The position numbers and the translations under genes are program-made. From NCBI GenBank assembly GCA_034439915.1, contig JAWXBI010000052.1, forward strand, positions 1 to 14,427: a stretch of DNA of 14,427 nucleotides, read 5' to 3'. Within the stretch, counting starts at the first letter, position 1; the number at the start of each line of letters is the position of its first letter. The notes beneath the pieces are model-generated. The model ran no database searches. It was not told where the DNA came from and saw only the letters and a list, made by a program, of their open reading frames with translations. This document shows, in pieces, positions 1-7,892 of the stretch. This stretch comes from JADJLQ01 sp034439915 (lineage in GTDB: Bacteria; Bacteroidota; Bacteroidia; Chitinophagales; Saprospiraceae).

Positions 1-139
1 AACCTTTGCTTTTGATTAGATAGCGCCATGCAATTGTGAAATAATTCTTGATCATAATTAATTGTTTAGTTGACAGTCGGTAAGTCGACAGTCGGTGAAT
101 GTTTCATTGTACATTGTTCATTGTTCATTGATAATTGTT

Positions 140-152
140 CAGCGAAGCGTTG
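140..152. other. Small hairpin module CAGCG-AAG-CGTTG, copy 1
   Basis: A 5-bp stem with loop AAG sits inside the CATTGTT array. The central pair is G-T, which is a wobble in a plus-strand transcript but an A-C mismatch in a minus-strand one. Identical copies lie at 190-202 and 212-224. A variant with a perfect stem lies at 10380-10392. Confidence 0.6.
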
Positions 153-189
153 TTCATTGTTCATTGTCCATTGTTCATTGTTCATTGTT

Positions 190-202
190 CAGCGAAGCGT
201 TG
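190..202. other. Small hairpin module CAGCG-AAG-CGTTG, copy 2
   Basis: This is identical to the module at 140-152 and has the same flanks: CATTGTT before it and TT plus CATTG after it. It starts 50 bp after copy 1, which equals six heptads and one octad. Confidence 0.6.
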
Positions 203-211
203 TTCATTGTC

Positions 212-224
212 CAGCGAAGCGTTG
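212..224. other. Small hairpin module CAGCG-AAG-CGTTG, copy 3
   Basis: This is identical to the modules at 140-152 and 190-202. Only one heptad (CATTGTC) separates it from copy 2, so modules and heptads appear to be freely combined units. Confidence 0.6.
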
Positions 225-265
225 TTCATTGTTCATTGTTCAACGATTTCTTCGAAAGTCATAGC

Positions 266-2656
266 TCATTCGGAGCGAAGGCTGGTGGTCGGATTTGTCA
301 ATGCCGCCTTAATAGCCTGATAAGAAATCGTCACAGAAGCAATAAGGATCATCAATAACATGGCTGAGAGAAAAATCCAGGGATCTATCTTTATCCGGAA
401 CTTAAAATCTTTCAACCAATCATTCATGAGCCACCAGCCAATAGGAGCAGCAATGATGGATGCAATTAAAATCAATCGTATAAATTCTTTGCCAAACAAC
501 CATAAAATTTGAGGCACACTGCTACCCAATACTTTTCTTATACCAATTTCTTTAATCTTCTGCCCTACCATAAATGATACCATCCCATAAAGTCCCAGGC
601 ATCCAATAAATATGGCAAGGGCCGAAAAAACTTGTATGATAATGAGCATTCTGGATTCAGCTTCATAAAACCGTGCGATGCTTTCATCCACAAATTCATA
701 CGAAAATATTTGATCCGGATGTTGTTGAGACCAGATCTGTTCTATTTTTTCCAGGCTGGCATTGATATCAGCCATATTGAGTTTGATAGCATATTTTTCA
801 TAATCTTCTACAATAGTCGTGATAGCAATGGCGCTGATATCTTCATGAAATGAATGATCGTGAAAATCTTTCACTACACCGACTATAGGACCGGTATACT
901 CTCCCCCATTGGCTGCCATATATTTACCTAGCACATCCTCTGGACTGGTCAGGTTGATCTTGCGTGTGAATGCTTCATTTACAATAAATTCACGTACCGT
1001 ATCAGAAGGAAATAAATTTCTGCCTGCAACTAAATCAAGCCCGAATAAGGGAAGATAGGCTTCGTCCGCTGCTTTTATGCTGGTTCGGAAATTGACTTCT
1101 TCTGCCTGGCGATCGTATTTTATCGAATTATTCCAAGCTTCACTGGACGCTGGTGCAGCATAACATAGAGAGACTTTTTCCACTCCACTGATAGTCTGAA
1201 ATTGATTTTTTATTACATGAGCCATCTTCCCAGTAGAATCCTCGGCTACAGGCACCATCACAACTGCTTCTTTATCAAAACCTAAATCTGCCTGATGGGA
1301 ATACCGTACTTGTTTAATTATAACAAACATACCAATGACCAAAATTTGAGAGATGGCAAATTGGCTTATGATCAACATTCTACGGGTATTTAATCCCCCA
1401 ATGCTTTGTTGAGACAATTTTCCTTTCAATGCAACTACCGGTTGAAATCCAGCCAATATAAATCCCGGATAGGACCCTGCAAAAAATGTAACAACTACAC
1501 TTACAACGAAGAGAAAGAACAACAATGAACCATCGGTAATTTGTATTGCAAATTTTGCATTAAAAAAAGAGTTCACTGCAGGCAAAGCAAGATATGCTAA
1601 ACCTAATGCGACAATCAATCCAACAAAACAAACTGTTGCTGTCTCTGCAATAAACTGCCAATACAATTGTGCTTTCATGCTTCCCATCACTTTTCTCAAG
1701 CCTACTTCTTTAGATCTTTTGAGTGCATGAGAGGTAGCCAGATTGATGTAATTGACACATGCTGTAATGACTAGAAACAAACCAATAAAAGAGAGTATCC
1801 ATAAATTACTTTTCTCCATGGCGCCACCATAACGGGCATCAAAATGAACTTCTGCAAGCGTTTGCAATTTATAATGGTGGACATTTTTACTTGTTGGACG
1901 AAATTTTTTGACGTATGCAGGAAATACAGCTTCTACTTCAGCTATGGAAACTCCTGGCTTCAACCTCACAAAACATTGCATTGGATCTGAAATCCCTCCC
2001 CAGGAATCATCCCTGTAAAACCAGGAATCAAACTCTTTCAACGAAATAAATGAAGCGTAAATACCTGTTTGTCTTTCTGTATTGACCGGAAGGTCTTTCA
2101 AGATACCGGTGACTTTAAACTCAAATTTATTCTGTACCTGAAAAGTTTTATTAATCGGATCTGCATCGCCAAAATATTTCTTAGCCATACTTTCTGTCAA
2201 AATAGCCGTATTGGGCTCCGAAATCAAGCTCCGTGCATTTCCTCTAACCATTGGATAATTAAATATTTCAAAAAATTCTGGTTCTGTAAAAGCAATGCCT
2301 TCCTGTTCCATGTATTTCACTGGTTCCCCATTGCGTTCAATGGTAATTAGTTCACTGGCAAATGTTGCTATACGAGCTACTTTTTCCGCAAACGTATAAT
2401 CGTTTCGAAAATATTTGCCTAAAGGATTAGGAACATTTTTAGTGTATGCGATATTCTCGCGATGCATTTCCGTTACGATCCGATAGATGCGATCAGAGTC
2501 AGTATGAAAATTGTCAAAACTGAGATGATATTTAATCATCGTAAATATCAACATGGCACAAGCCAGACTAAATGCAAGTCCAATGATATTGATAAGAAAA
2601 AAAGATTTATTACGCGCTATTTGGCGTCCTGCGATTTTGAAATAATTTTTAAACAT
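266..2656 (-). CDS. ABC transporter permease, duplicated MacB/FtsX type (permease 1, last in cluster)
   Basis: This 796-residue inner-membrane permease belongs to the type VII (MacB/LolCDE) ABC superfamily and should need a separate ATPase, such as the one at 13137-13814. About eight membrane helices are visible near residues 19-42, 285-307, 338-360, 377-401, 427-449, 669-695, 724-744 and 759-781. The first large extracytoplasmic domain (about 45-280) opens with SFDNFHTDSDRIYRI. The second (about 450-665) contains GVVKDFHDHS near 593. Each half has a cytoplasmic coupling motif, EVGLRKVMGS (317-326) and EIGIRKVLGS (703-712). The C-terminus TSLRSE matches its neighbours. The ATG start gives MFKNYF, aligned with the ML(K/R)NY starts of the paralogs. 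It is last in the minus-strand series, 153 bp after permease 2. A CATTGTT array follows its stop. The substrate cannot be read from the sequence. Confidence 0.95.
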   Translation of the reverse strand: MFKNYFKIAGRQIARNKSFFLINIIGLAFSLACAMLIFTMIKYHLSFDNFHTDSDRIYRIVTEMHRENIAYTKNVPNPLGKYFRNDYTFAEKVARIATFASELITIERNGEPVKYMEQEGIAFTEPEFFEIFNYPMVRGNARSLISEPNTAILTESMAKKYFGDADPINKTFQVQNKFEFKVTGILKDLPVNTERQTGIYASFISLKEFDSWFYRDDSWGGISDPMQCFVRLKPGVSIAEVEAVFPAYVKKFRPTSKNVHHYKLQTLAEVHFDARYGGAMEKSNLWILSFIGLFLVITACVNYINLATSHALKRSKEVGLRKVMGSMKAQLYWQFIAETATVCFVGLIVALGLAYLALPAVNSFFNAKFAIQITDGSLLFFLFVVSVVVTFFAGSYPGFILAGFQPVVALKGKLSQQSIGGLNTRRMLIISQFAISQILVIGMFVIIKQVRYSHQADLGFDKEAVVMVPVAEDSTGKMAHVIKNQFQTISGVEKVSLCYAAPASSEAWNNSIKYDRQAEEVNFRTSIKAADEAYLPLFGLDLVAGRNLFPSDTVREFIVNEAFTRKINLTSPEDVLGKYMAANGGEYTGPIVGVVKDFHDHSFHEDISAIAITTIVEDYEKYAIKLNMADINASLEKIEQIWSQQHPDQIFSYEFVDESIARFYEAESRMLIIIQVFSALAIFIGCLGLYGMVSFMVGQKIKEIGIRKVLGSSVPQILWLFGKEFIRLILIASIIAAPIGWWLMNDWLKDFKFRIKIDPWIFLSAMLLMILIASVTISYQAIKAALTNPTTSLRSE

Positions 2657-2684
2657 AGTATTGAGGTTGTGGAATCAAGTTTTA

Positions 2685-2805
2685 GTCGTCAGTCTGTAAG
2701 TCGTCAGTATATTTTTCACTTTTCATTCTTCTGTGGAGCATTGTTCATTGCTCGTTGTTCATTTCTAATTGTTTCCGCAATTCTTCATTCGTAATTCGTA
2801 ATTGT
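2685..2805. repeat. Heptad-based spacer repeat between permeases 1 and 2
   Basis: Three heptad runs fill most of this 153-bp spacer: 2685-2734 (GTCGTCA, GTCTGTA, octad AGTCGTCA, GTATATT, TTTCACT, TTTCATT, CTTCTGT), 2739-2773 (CATTGTT, CATTGCT, CGTTGTT, CATTTCT, AATTGTT) and 2778-2805 (CAATTCT, TCATTCG, TAATTCG, TAATTGT). Breaks of 4 bp separate the runs. The first run has the same 7-7-8-7 layout and related sequence to bases 69-97. A short inverted repeat, GAGCA (2736-2740) and TGCTC (2749-2753), spans the first break. Units are more degenerate than at 69-247. Confidence 0.8.
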
Positions 2806-2809
2806 TTTT

Positions 2810-5272
2810 CTATTCAGAGCGTAAACTTTCCGTTGGATTAGCCAAAGCTGCTTTGATAGCTTGAAAACTAATGGTAATCAATGCAATAGTCAAAGCGGAT
2901 ACTCCTACAATCACAAACAATAACCAACCCACTTGCACACGATATTCAAATGAAGCGAGCCATTTATTGATTCCCCACCAGGCAATCGGTGATGCAATGA
3001 CAAAAGCAATAATGACCAATTGAATTATGTCTTTAGAAAGTAAAGTGATGATTTGTGTTACTGTGGCACCCAGAACTTTCCTTACACCGATTTCTTTGGT
3101 GCGTTGTGTAGTGGTGTAAATTACCAGTCCAAGTAATCCAAGGCAACTAATGAATATACATAAACCAGTTGCCCATTTTAATAAACGAATCAGGTTTTGT
3201 TCGGTTTTATAGAATGCAGCAATACTTTCATCAAAAAATTGATAGTTATAATCGTCCTCCGGAAATATTTCTCTATAAATTTTTTCAGTTTTATCTAAAG
3301 CTCTTTTCCAAAGTTCACCATCCTCTCCTCTTGGTTTTAATGCAATGTGTACCGTATAAGAATTGGATACAGCAGATGCATAGGCCAGTGGTTTGATTGC
3401 CTGTCGGGTTGATTTAGTATGAAAATCAGCGACCACTCCGGCTATAGGAACTTTTTTATTGCGTTCTATCAATTTGCCGATGGCATCTTGTGGATTTTGG
3501 AATCCCAGCATTTTGGCATAGGTTTCATTGATTACAAACTCTTTGGTGGTATCACTTTTTTCCATGTAATTTCCTGCAAGCAGTTTCATTCCATACAATT
3601 TAAAATAGTCTGCACTTGCATATTTGGTTTCCACCATGGTTTCCACCAGGCGATCTCCATCCTGATATTTCATAGTGGTAGTGGAGGTATTGTTGGAAGC
3701 CGGCGGTGAGCCACCCAGGGTAATCATCTCAATTTCCGGAATAGACTTTAGTTTTTCAACGAATACAAAACGACGATTGTCTATTACATTGGAAAAGAAA
3801 TTCCATTCGGTATTGACAAATACAATTGCATCTTTTTTATATCCCAGGTCTTTATTAAGTGAATAATGAATTTGTTTAGCGAAAACCAAGGTTGCAATTA
3901 ATAAAACCTGAGTAATGACAAACTGTGAAACGGTCAATGTTTTTCGCAACCAGGCTTTACGAGATTGACTGGTTCCCGAATAAGCTTGATTTTTTAGCAC
4001 CATCACTGGTCTAAATGTCGTAAGAATCCAGGCTGGATAAGTTCCGGATATCAGGCTCACTACCACTACCAATCCTGCCAGAAACAACCAAACATGAGGT
4101 TGATTGATTGATTTGATCGAAATTCCCTCAGGTATAAAATCTTTGAAAACATTTAATAATACGGGAGCTAATGCCAGTGAAACTAAAGTAGCCAGCAGTG
4201 CAAAAGCAAATGTTTCACTTAAAAATTGAATGATCAATTGACCTTTTCCGCTTCCCATTGTCTTGCGTATCCCTATTTCTTTTGCACGCAGGGCAGATTG
4301 TGCTGTAGTCAGATTGATAAAATTGATACAACCCAATAATAATAAAAATGCAGCCACTGCTAATAAGGAAAATAATATTGACTTTCTGGCCTGCCTTCCT
4401 TCAAATCCATCATATTGTTCATTAAAATGAATGTCTGTCAGGGGTTGTAAAAAATGTTGAGTATCATCTTTATCTGCATTGTCCTTTTTTTCTCTATGTT
4501 TTTCCCGCATCAAACCCAATTGGTTTTCAATATCTTTAATTTGCCTGCCGGGAATAAGTTTGACAAACATTTGAGATGCGGAATTTATACTTCCCCATTC
4601 AGTCCAGCCCCAATGATCTTTTAATCCGGTTTGTTCTATGGTCGAACTGGATAGAAATTCTTTAAACCTAAAATCAGTGACTTCGTGAATATCCTTCACT
4701 ATTCCCGATACAGACATCGTCAGACTATCGTCATAAATAATAGTCTTGCCCAGTATGTCCTGATAATTTAAATTGGCAAAATATGTTTTAGCCCTGCTTT
4801 CAGTCAATACTACCTGGAATGGATTTTTTAATGCATTTATTGGTGAACCGGACAACCAATCGTATTGGAATACCGTAAAATAATCCTCATCGGCATAAAT
4901 GATATCCTTTACTTTTTTAAAAACAGCAGGAGTTTGATTACCCGGAATAGGTACCGCCACTTTGGTATCATATAAAGTAATAAAATGAGTAGCTGCTTCA
5001 AGACCAGAAATTTCTGATCTCGCAGCCTTGACGGTTGGAACCGGCACTCCGGAATTATGAATAGTCAAATCCAAAAATTCTATTTTTGAAACCACCCGAT
5101 AAATACGATCTCCATCCCGATGAAATTGATCAAAACTAAATTCATATTGAACGATCAGGTATATGACTAATGCAGCACTGATACCAATCGCTAACCCGGA
5201 AATATTAATAAAAGAGAAAATTTTATTTTTCCAAAAATTTCGGAAAGCCAGCTTAAAATGATTATTCAGCAT
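2810..5272 (-). CDS. ABC transporter permease, duplicated MacB/FtsX type (permease 2)
   Basis: At 820 residues this is the longest of the five permeases. Membrane helices are predicted by eye near residues 18-42, 299-321, 350-374, 393-417, 444-466, 697-720, 749-771 and 782-804. The first outer domain starts with FSFDQFHRDGDRIYRV. The coupling motifs are KEIGIRKTMGS (331-341) and KEIGVRKVLGA (726-736). The second outer domain carries GVVADFHTKS near 612, where most paralogs have K in place of A, and ends with FFDESIAAFY near 679-688. The C-terminus is ESLRSE. The ATG start gives MLNNHF, in line with the other permeases. There is no Shine-Dalgarno box; a GGTTAAT repeat begins 6 bp upstream of the start. 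It lies 70 bp after permease 3 and 153 bp before permease 1. It probably works with the ATPase at 13137-13814, alone or as half of a heterodimer. Substrate unknown. Confidence 0.95.
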   Translation of the reverse strand: MLNNHFKLAFRNFWKNKIFSFINISGLAIGISAALVIYLIVQYEFSFDQFHRDGDRIYRVVSKIEFLDLTIHNSGVPVPTVKAARSEISGLEAATHFITLYDTKVAVPIPGNQTPAVFKKVKDIIYADEDYFTVFQYDWLSGSPINALKNPFQVVLTESRAKTYFANLNYQDILGKTIIYDDSLTMSVSGIVKDIHEVTDFRFKEFLSSSTIEQTGLKDHWGWTEWGSINSASQMFVKLIPGRQIKDIENQLGLMREKHREKKDNADKDDTQHFLQPLTDIHFNEQYDGFEGRQARKSILFSLLAVAAFLLLLGCINFINLTTAQSALRAKEIGIRKTMGSGKGQLIIQFLSETFAFALLATLVSLALAPVLLNVFKDFIPEGISIKSINQPHVWLFLAGLVVVVSLISGTYPAWILTTFRPVMVLKNQAYSGTSQSRKAWLRKTLTVSQFVITQVLLIATLVFAKQIHYSLNKDLGYKKDAIVFVNTEWNFFSNVIDNRRFVFVEKLKSIPEIEMITLGGSPPASNNTSTTTMKYQDGDRLVETMVETKYASADYFKLYGMKLLAGNYMEKSDTTKEFVINETYAKMLGFQNPQDAIGKLIERNKKVPIAGVVADFHTKSTRQAIKPLAYASAVSNSYTVHIALKPRGEDGELWKRALDKTEKIYREIFPEDDYNYQFFDESIAAFYKTEQNLIRLLKWATGLCIFISCLGLLGLVIYTTTQRTKEIGVRKVLGATVTQIITLLSKDIIQLVIIAFVIASPIAWWGINKWLASFEYRVQVGWLLFVIVGVSALTIALITISFQAIKAALANPTESLRSE

Positions 5273-5278
5273 ATGAAA

Positions 5279-5336
5279 GGTTAATGGTTAATGGTTAATG
5301 ATTAATGGTGAATGGTGAGAAGGTTAAAAGGTTAAG
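5279..5336. repeat. Heptad array, GGTTAAT family
   Basis: Six heptads lie end to end from 5279: GGTTAAT three times, then GATTAAT, GGTGAAT and GGTGAGA. Two further looser copies, GGTTAAA (5322-5328) and GGTTAAG (5330-5336), follow. The array fills nearly the whole 70-bp spacer, from 6 bp upstream of the permease 2 start codon to 6 bp before the permease 3 stop. It therefore occupies the place where a ribosome binding site would be. Confidence 0.9.
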
Positions 5337-5342
5337 GGGGAA

Positions 5343-7748
5343 TTATTCATTTTTTAAAGATGTCACCGGGTTTTGTAAACTCGTTTTAATTGTTTGTAAT
5401 ATGATTAAAACAATGGTTATAATCGCCAGTCCAGCTATAGAAAACAAAAATGGAGCTACAGAAATAGTAATTCGATAAGCGTATCTCGACAACCATTGCT
5501 GCAGAAGATACCAGGCCAGCGGACAGGCTACAAACCCTGCTAATAATATCACCGGTAAAAACTCTTTGATAAACAATTGGATGATCCCAGGCATGGATGC
5601 ACCCAGCACTTTTCGAATTCCTATCTCCTTGGTTTTTTTATGAATACTTAATGACACCAAACCAAGTATTCCTAGTAATGCAATCAACAATGAAAAGAAA
5701 GTCGCCATATAAGTTGCCCGCTTTAATTGAATTTCTTTTTTATAAACTTTATTCAATGTTTCATCTAAAAATTTAAATTCAAAGGACGTCCCGGGCATAA
5801 GTGCCGCCCATTGTTGCTGGATTTCAGTGATCGTTTGATTGATATTTCCCGGTTTTACTTTGAATGAAAGGTATCGAAATGTATTCGTCAAACCCAATTG
5901 TAAAAAGACTAAAGGTGGAATCGCATTCTGCATAGAGCCGAAATGAAAATCTTTAATTACACCGGCTATAGTAAACAATTGATTACCTCCTTGAATTAAA
6001 ACCCGTTGACCAATTGCATTTTCTGGCTTCGACCAACCCATTGCTTTGCTTTGAGTTTCATTGATTACTAAACGAGTGGAGTCAGCTTTAAATCCCTTGG
6101 GATGATAAAATTCACCAGCAGCCATGGGGATATTGTATGTCGAAGAATAATGATCATCAGTCATCAACATTTGAGAAATCACCGCAGTAGCAGAATCAGC
6201 TCCTTCGCGATATACCGCCATGCTTCCGGAATTATTACCATCTGGAATTTCATAAGATAAACTGATGTCTTTTATGGCCGGTAATGAGGCAAATTGACTT
6301 CGAACATATTCCATATGTTTCACCCCCGTTGGAGTCCAATCCCGTGGCACTTGAGCAGAAACAATATACTCTTTGTCATATCCCAATTGATGGCTGAAAA
6401 AAAGTTGAATTTGTTGAGAAATTACAAGAGCCGCAATAATGACCATAGTTGCTGTTCCAAACTGTATAGCAATCAAAAATTTGCGAAGAAGTACATTCTC
6501 CTTAACGGTAGCCAGTTTATTTTTTAAAGCCTGGACAGAAGGCAAGGTGGATAATACAAATGCAGGGTAGATACCCGCAGCAAAACCAACGACCAATATC
6601 AGGACAATCGGAAACAGGATAAAATAAATAGGAAAATTAAATAAAGCAGGAATATCTGCATTTAAAATCCTGCCCATGGGTTGCCTCAATAATTGATAAA
6701 TAAAGGCCGCTACCGATGCCGCAAAAAAAACCAAGAGAGTGGATTCAGCTAGAAATTGAACAAATAATTGTCTTTTAATCCCACCCAATACTTTGCGTAT
6801 TCCGATCTCACGCATTCTGATGGTGGAACGGCTTAAAGCCATATTCACAAAATTAATAATAGCCATCAATAAGATAAAGGCTGCAATCAAACCTAAAGTC
6901 TTCAACATTTTTGCAACCAAACCTCCATTGGCTGATAAATAATATTCCTTCAATGGGACCAGGTATGGAGTCAAATCTTCACTCACCCTCTGTGGAGTAT
7001 TTTGTTTCACCAGATATTGTATGGGTTTAACAAGTTGTTCAGGTTCTACACCCGGTTGCAATTCAACATAACCCGGAATACTGAAATTGTTCCAATCCAT
7101 ATTTCTACCAAAAAATGCCAGATCCTGTATCGAAATAAATATATCACTGGGATAATCTTCAATTAACCGAGAGACGGAATTCCGATTCATATCCTTGAGA
7201 ACTCCGGTAATTTGAAATTCATGTTTTGAACCTGAAAAATTTTCTATAGTTAGGGTTTGGCCTACTACATCGGGTTTGCCGAAATATTTAATTGCTTTGT
7301 CTTTACTGATCACTGTAGAATAAGGACCAGAGAAAACAGTATTAAGATTCCCATACATCAACTCAAAACCATACATACTCAATAAAGTACTGTCCCCTAT
7401 CTGCAGTCCTTCACGGAATATTTTATCTCCTTTCGAAACAAAAGAACTAACTCCGTCAAACCTGTAATAATTAGCTACCAGGTCAGGGTGATTATCACAT
7501 AAAGCTTTGGCCAGAGGTCCTACAGTACCTAAAGTGTAACCAAAGTTGGGATCCTTCCATTTACTCTGAATGACGTATTGATTATTCGCATGTTTTAAAT
7601 CATCATTGACGCGCATTTCATTCCATATATAGGCAGCTACCAGCATGGTAAATGCAATACCAGCGGATAAACCCGAAATGTTCAACATGGAATAGTAGGG
7701 ATTTTTGATAATGTTCCGCCAGGCGATAAGGAAATAGTTTCTCAACAT
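5343..7748 (-). CDS. ABC transporter permease, duplicated MacB/FtsX type, divergent subtype (permease 3)
   Basis: This 801-residue permease has the same two-half plan as its neighbours. Coupling motifs are REIGIRKVLGG (313-323) and KEIGIRKVLGA (707-717). Membrane helices lie near 17-41, 283-306, 336-352, 375-399, 424-444, 681-702, 731-750 and 766-788. It is the most divergent of the five. The first outer domain lacks the usual SFDxFHxxxDRIYR opening and has VNDDLKHANNQYVI instead, and the C-terminus is TSLKNE rather than LR(S/T)E. The second outer domain keeps GVIKDFHFGS near 597. I chose ATG at 7748 because it gives MLRNYF, matching the paralogs, and because the longer reading from 7778 would begin inside a promoter-like box (7776-7783). 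It has its own leader with terminator-like and promoter-like elements, so it may be transcribed separately from the genes upstream. Substrate unknown. Confidence 0.93.
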   Translation of the reverse strand: MLRNYFLIAWRNIIKNPYYSMLNISGLSAGIAFTMLVAAYIWNEMRVNDDLKHANNQYVIQSKWKDPNFGYTLGTVGPLAKALCDNHPDLVANYYRFDGVSSFVSKGDKIFREGLQIGDSTLLSMYGFELMYGNLNTVFSGPYSTVISKDKAIKYFGKPDVVGQTLTIENFSGSKHEFQITGVLKDMNRNSVSRLIEDYPSDIFISIQDLAFFGRNMDWNNFSIPGYVELQPGVEPEQLVKPIQYLVKQNTPQRVSEDLTPYLVPLKEYYLSANGGLVAKMLKTLGLIAAFILLMAIINFVNMALSRSTIRMREIGIRKVLGGIKRQLFVQFLAESTLLVFFAASVAAFIYQLLRQPMGRILNADIPALFNFPIYFILFPIVLILVVGFAAGIYPAFVLSTLPSVQALKNKLATVKENVLLRKFLIAIQFGTATMVIIAALVISQQIQLFFSHQLGYDKEYIVSAQVPRDWTPTGVKHMEYVRSQFASLPAIKDISLSYEIPDGNNSGSMAVYREGADSATAVISQMLMTDDHYSSTYNIPMAAGEFYHPKGFKADSTRLVINETQSKAMGWSKPENAIGQRVLIQGGNQLFTIAGVIKDFHFGSMQNAIPPLVFLQLGLTNTFRYLSFKVKPGNINQTITEIQQQWAALMPGTSFEFKFLDETLNKVYKKEIQLKRATYMATFFSLLIALLGILGLVSLSIHKKTKEIGIRKVLGASMPGIIQLFIKEFLPVILLAGFVACPLAWYLLQQWLSRYAYRITISVAPFLFSIAGLAIITIVLIILQTIKTSLQNPVTSLKNE

Positions 7749-7775
7749 ATATAGGAATCCATCCACATGCTGTAC

Positions 7776-7783
7776 CAAAGTTA
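7776..7783 (-). promoter_or_regulatory. Candidate Bacteroidota -7 promoter box TAACTTTG for permease 3
   Basis: On the minus strand TAACTTTG fits the Bacteroidota -7 consensus TAnnTTTG exactly. It would place a transcript start near 7769, about 20 nt ahead of the ATG at 7748. I do not see a convincing TTTG -33 box at the usual distance, so this is a single-box match. It argues against translation starting at 7778. Confidence 0.45.
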
Positions 7784-7829
7784 AAACTCTCTGAAAACCA
7801 TAAGGTTACAGAAGATCGTGCAATAAAAT

Positions 7830-7845
7830 TGTCCGTTTTCGGACA
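7830..7845 (-). terminator. Terminator-like hairpin after permease 4
   Basis: On the minus strand TGTCCG-AAAA-CGGACA forms a perfect 6-bp stem with a 4-nt loop, followed by the T-rich stretch ATTTTATTG. It lies about 47 nt past the permease 4 stop and ahead of the candidate promoter of permease 3. The stem is short and the T-tract interrupted, so termination may be partial. A regulatory operator is the alternative. Confidence 0.45.
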
Positions 7846-7892
7846 GTCTTTGCCTGTTTTTAATCTATTGAGTGTTTCCCGGAAGTAGATTC

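Larger units (their letters stand above)
69..247. repeat. Heptad array, CATTGTT family with embedded 15-bp hairpin modules
   Basis: The stretch can be cut into 25 consecutive units: 21 of 7 bp and four of 8 bp. It begins with GTTGACA, GTCGGTA, AGTCGACA, GTCGGTG, then passes into CATTGTT and close variants (CATTGTA, CATTGTC, CATTGAT, AATTGTT). Three copies of a 15-bp module (heptad CAGCGAA plus octad GCGTTGTT) interrupt the CATTGTT run and keep the register. The array ends 18 bp before the stop codon of the permease at 266-2656. Because 7 is not a multiple of 3 and the units hold no plus-strand stop, all three plus frames are open here, giving repetitive apparent proteins that I do not regard as genes. 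I see nothing recognisable in bases 1-68 to its left. Confidence 0.93.

Noticed and set aside
241..268. Terminator after permease 1
   Set aside because: TTTC/GAAA around the TTCG stretch gives only a short bulged stem and no T-tract follows on the minus strand.
70..358. Plus-strand reading frames of 61-87 residues made of IVHCSLF-like repeats
   Set aside because: They come from the CATTGTT heptads, which lack stops and cycle through all three frames because 7 is not a multiple of 3. The proteins are low complexity with no start context, and they overlap the end of a real gene.
7749..7778. Start of permease 3 at 7778, adding ten residues
   Set aside because: The extension MVQHVDGFLY is absent from all paralogs and its coding would overlap the TAACTTTG promoter-like box; ATG at 7748 gives the family N-terminus.
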